Shown piece after piece: positions 62,100 through 64,000 of a stretch of 64,000 nucleotides of DNA. Source of the stretch: Streptomyces malaysiensis subsp. samsunensis. Its GTDB lineage: Bacteria > Actinomycetota > Actinomycetes > Streptomycetales > Streptomycetaceae. The notes under the pieces are model-generated. The model was given only the letters and a program-made list of their open reading frames with translations. It had not been told where the DNA came from and did not search any database. The position numbers and the translations under genes are program-made. The stretch spans positions 1-64,000 of the forward strand of contig NZ_JANIIC010000026.1 of the NCBI RefSeq assembly GCF_024519315.1, given 5' to 3'. The first letter of the stretch is position 1. Each line of letters starts with the position of its first letter.

Positions 62100-63418
62100 C
62101 CGGTTCCGACCATTTCCTGTGGTGGCGCGGTCATCGCGGGGATCGGCCTCGCGATGACCGCTGGACGGAGATCGGCAAGGAAGCCTTCCAAGAAAAGGAG
62201 CGCCGCATCACCGGCCGACACCACCTGCCCGGTCCGGTCCCCGACTGGGCCGAGGACCTGTTCCGCGTCGCCAGGGCCGCGTTCATCGCCGACAAGTACG
62301 TACGCCGGACCGGAGAAGGGGACCGGTGGACCCGCCGCATCAGCCTCGCCGTACCCGTCACGGAACACGAGCGGTGGGGAAGCGCAGCTGTCCGTACCCA
62401 CCTCACCGCACTCCTCCAAGTCCTCACCGGGGACCTATGGAATGTGGACTTCCGGCCCCTCACCGGTCACTACGTCGAGGACGCGCTCGTCTCCCCGGAC
62501 GAGCCGCGTGCCTCGGAAGTCGCGTTGTTCTCCGGCGGACTGGATTCCCTCAGCTGGGCCGCCACCCGTTCGCGCGCCGACGACTCCCGCCCGCTGCTGC
62601 TCGTGATGTTCCGCGAGATCGGCCTGCTGCGTCTCCAGCAGCGGGTGTACAAGGCCGTCGAACGACTGGTCGGAGCACGGCCGGTGCTGCTGTTGCCGAT
62701 GAGCCAGACCCCGGCGGGCGACGGCTCGGGGGCACGGCTGGAGACCTCCTCCCGCACACGTGGTCTGCTGTACGCGGCGGGCGCGATCCGCGCCGCCACC
62801 GCGCACGGGGTGGGCACCGTCCACATCCCCGAGAACGGCCAGCTCGCCCTCAATCCGCCTCTGACACCAGCGCGTTCGGCCGCCTGCTCTACGCGTTCCG
62901 TGCACCCGCGGACACTGGGCAGTCTGAACGCCTTGGTAACTTCCGTGAGCGACACGGAGAGCACGGTGCAGGTGGTCAACCCCTTGGCACAGCTGACGAA
63001 AGGCGAGGTGTGCAAGGTCGGACGTGATGCGGGCCTCACTCCGTCCGACCTGGAATCCACCCTGAGCTGCGGTAAGCCGCCAACCCGCCGAAGGAGCGGG
63101 CCTCCCATCGCCAACTGCGGCGTTTGCTTCCCGTGTCTCGTGCGCCGCTCCGGGCTACTCCACGCCAATGGCAGCGACGGCACCCGGTACGAGGCATTGC
63201 CGTGGGCGGACGGCCTAACGCTTGACCGGGGTGCCGACTGGCGCGCCCTGCAGCGGTGGCTGCTCGGCCCGTACACCCTTACGGATGTCTTCACCGATAC
63301 CCCGCTGCCGCCGGACACGGACCCGGCGGTGGCGTTCGATTTGATCAGGCGCGGGCGGGAAGAGCTGGCCCGGCTGCTTCAGATCGCGGATGCGACGGGA
63401 GCAGCTGACGCGGCGTAG
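62096..63418 (+). CDS. qatC: QatC-like QueC-family protein
   Basis: 440 residues from ATG 62096. The PP-loop adenylating motif is VALFSGGLDSLSWAATRSRA (SGGxDS near 145). Downstream come VHIPENGQLALNPPLTPARS and a zinc site with the preceding SCGKPP and CxxCxxC-type NCGVCFPCLVRRSG near 345. This is the QueC/7-cyano-7-deazaguanine-synthase fold, with the longer N-terminal part seen in QatC rather than in the housekeeping enzyme (about 230 residues). In Qat and related systems QueC-like enzymes are thought to act on nucleic acids or proteins. The partner QatB overlaps; QatD (TatD nuclease) is not within 580 bp. Confidence 0.8.
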   Translation: MTGSDHFLWWRGHRGDRPRDDRWTEIGKEAFQEKERRITGRHHLPGPVPDWAEDLFRVARAAFIADKYVRRTGEGDRWTRRISLAVPVTEHERWGSAAVRTHLTALLQVLTGDLWNVDFRPLTGHYVEDALVSPDEPRASEVALFSGGLDSLSWAATRSRADDSRPLLLVMFREIGLLRLQQRVYKAVERLVGARPVLLLPMSQTPAGDGSGARLETSSRTRGLLYAAGAIRAATAHGVGTVHIPENGQLALNPPLTPARSAACSTRSVHPRTLGSLNALVTSVSDTESTVQVVNPLAQLTKGEVCKVGRDAGLTPSDLESTLSCGKPPTRRRSGPPIANCGVCFPCLVRRSGLLHANGSDGTRYEALPWADGLTLDRGADWRALQRWLLGPYTLTDVFTDTPLPPDTDPAVAFDLIRRGREELARLLQIADATGAADAA

Positions 63419-63486
63419 GCGGCGCAGGTGAGATCCGGCTCGCACCAGGCGGCCCGGACACACCGCCTCACCGACTCGCTGTCTTG

Positions 63487-63563
63487 AATCCCAAACGACG
63501 TGCACTCGACGAAAGTGCTTGAACTCCTGGCGTATTCCTAAGGAAATCCCAAACGGCGTGCAC
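63487..63563. promoter_or_regulatory. Direct repeat upstream of a membrane gene
   Basis: AATCCCAAACGACGTGCAC (63487-63505) recurs as AATCCCAAACGGCGTGCAC (63545-63563), 58 bp apart with one difference. Between and after them are TTGAACT- and TACTGT-like hexamers. Candidate regulator-binding sites for the gene at 63665. Confidence 0.5.
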
Positions 63564-63664
63564 CCCGCAGCGCGTGGCCTACGTCTTCTACTGTCCTTCT
63601 TGAAGCCAGGGATCACCGGCTCACTCGTCCACTGGGAGATCCCCCGACCTCAGGAAGGAAACCC

Positions 63665-63856
63665 GTGCAGCTGAGGCTGATGTACGTGATCATCGCGGTC
63701 CTCGCGGCACTTGTCGCCGCTCTGGTCGGCAGCGTCGTGACCGTCGTCGAGGAAGGGCGTCCCACGGCGGCCTTCAAGACCGGAGCATTGACCTTCGCCG
63801 GCTCTCTGACGCTCCTTATCGTGGTCATGGGCGCCCTGGGTGTGGTGGGCTCGTGA
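63665..63856 (+). CDS. Small two-helix membrane protein
   Basis: 63 residues from GTG 63665, with AGGAAGG upstream. Two hydrophobic segments, MYVIIAVLAALVAALVGSVV and LTFAGSLTLLIVVMGALGVV, are joined by a short charged loop (EEGRPTAAFKTG). No family recognised. Its stop overlaps the next start (GTGA), so the two genes are coupled. It may be the membrane part of a defence or phage-related unit continuing beyond the window. Confidence 0.65.
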   Translation: MQLRLMYVIIAVLAALVAALVGSVVTVVEEGRPTAAFKTGALTFAGSLTLLIVVMGALGVVGS

Positions 63857-64000
63857 GCGACATGGGTGCCCTTGGAGGGCACGTGCAGGCCGAGGGTGCC
63901 TCCTCGCTCGACGAGGTGTTCGCGAAGGTGCGCCGACACCGCACGCACCTCTCGCGGCTGATGAACGCCCATGACGCGACTCGCCTCGTCCTCGGGCTGC
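63853..64000 (+). CDS. Partial gene at the window end
   Basis: GTG start overlapping the preceding stop by four bases. The visible 49 residues, MSDMGALGGHVQAEGASSLD, EVFAKVRRHRTHLSRLMNAH, give no family. The gene runs off the window. Confidence 0.5.
   Translation, partial: MSDMGALGGHVQAEGASSLDEVFAKVRRHRTHLSRLMNAHDATRLVLGL

Overview
The window is high-GC actinobacterial DNA, almost certainly from Streptomyces or a close relative. The evidence is the strong third-position GC bias, frequent GTG starts, GGAGG-type ribosome sites, a DUF397 gene, an SPW-repeat gene, a SpoIIE/HATPase regulator, and a 14-bp CebR box (TGGGAGCGCTCCCA) upstream of an AA10 lytic polysaccharide monooxygenase. No rRNA gene, intact tRNA gene or CRISPR array was seen.

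Region 1 (about 1-15.1 kb) looks like ordinary chromosome. It holds a TetR regulator, two diiron (AurF-like and ferritin-like) proteins, a GNAT acetyltransferase, two MFS exporters (one with three C-terminal carboxypeptidase-regulatory-like repeats), a MarR regulator with paired operators, a DUF427 protein, a T4-beta-type protein, the LPMO, a sulfite-oxidase-type molybdoenzyme and a DUF4232-type lipoprotein. Most reading frames here are intact.

Region 2 (about 15-31 kb) is a decayed accessory zone. It contains a 1,499-bp IS5-type element that carries a passenger gene, a Mokosh type II-like helicase/phospholipase-D protein, and a pair made of a catalytically dead subtilisin-like protein and a glutamine-rich protein. 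Many remnants lie around them: group II intron maturase, XRE regulator, HATPase, aconitase, Hsp20, SPW and a PIN toxin.

Region 3 (about 31-64 kb) is a dense defence island. There are two type II Wadjet operons (jetABCD), at 31.2-39.5 kb and 50.9-59.4 kb on the minus strand. Between them sit two SWIM zinc-finger genes, a DUF262-DUF1524-alkyltransferase-like restriction protein, two tyrosine recombinase 3' remnants and other debris. After the second operon come a dead toxin-antitoxin remnant, a Cys-rich protein and a QatB-QatC pair. The second Wadjet operon carries three apparent one-base deletions in jetC/jetD.

A dispersed repeat of about 110-160 bp occurs six times (16.8, 30.2, 40.1, 43.2, 44.5 and 50.1 kb), mostly at module borders. 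Three copies are preceded by similar terminator hairpins, and one lies directly behind a recombinase remnant. I read it as a scar or accretion site through which the island was assembled. This repeat and the pseudo-subtilase/Gln-rich pair are the best candidates for something undescribed.
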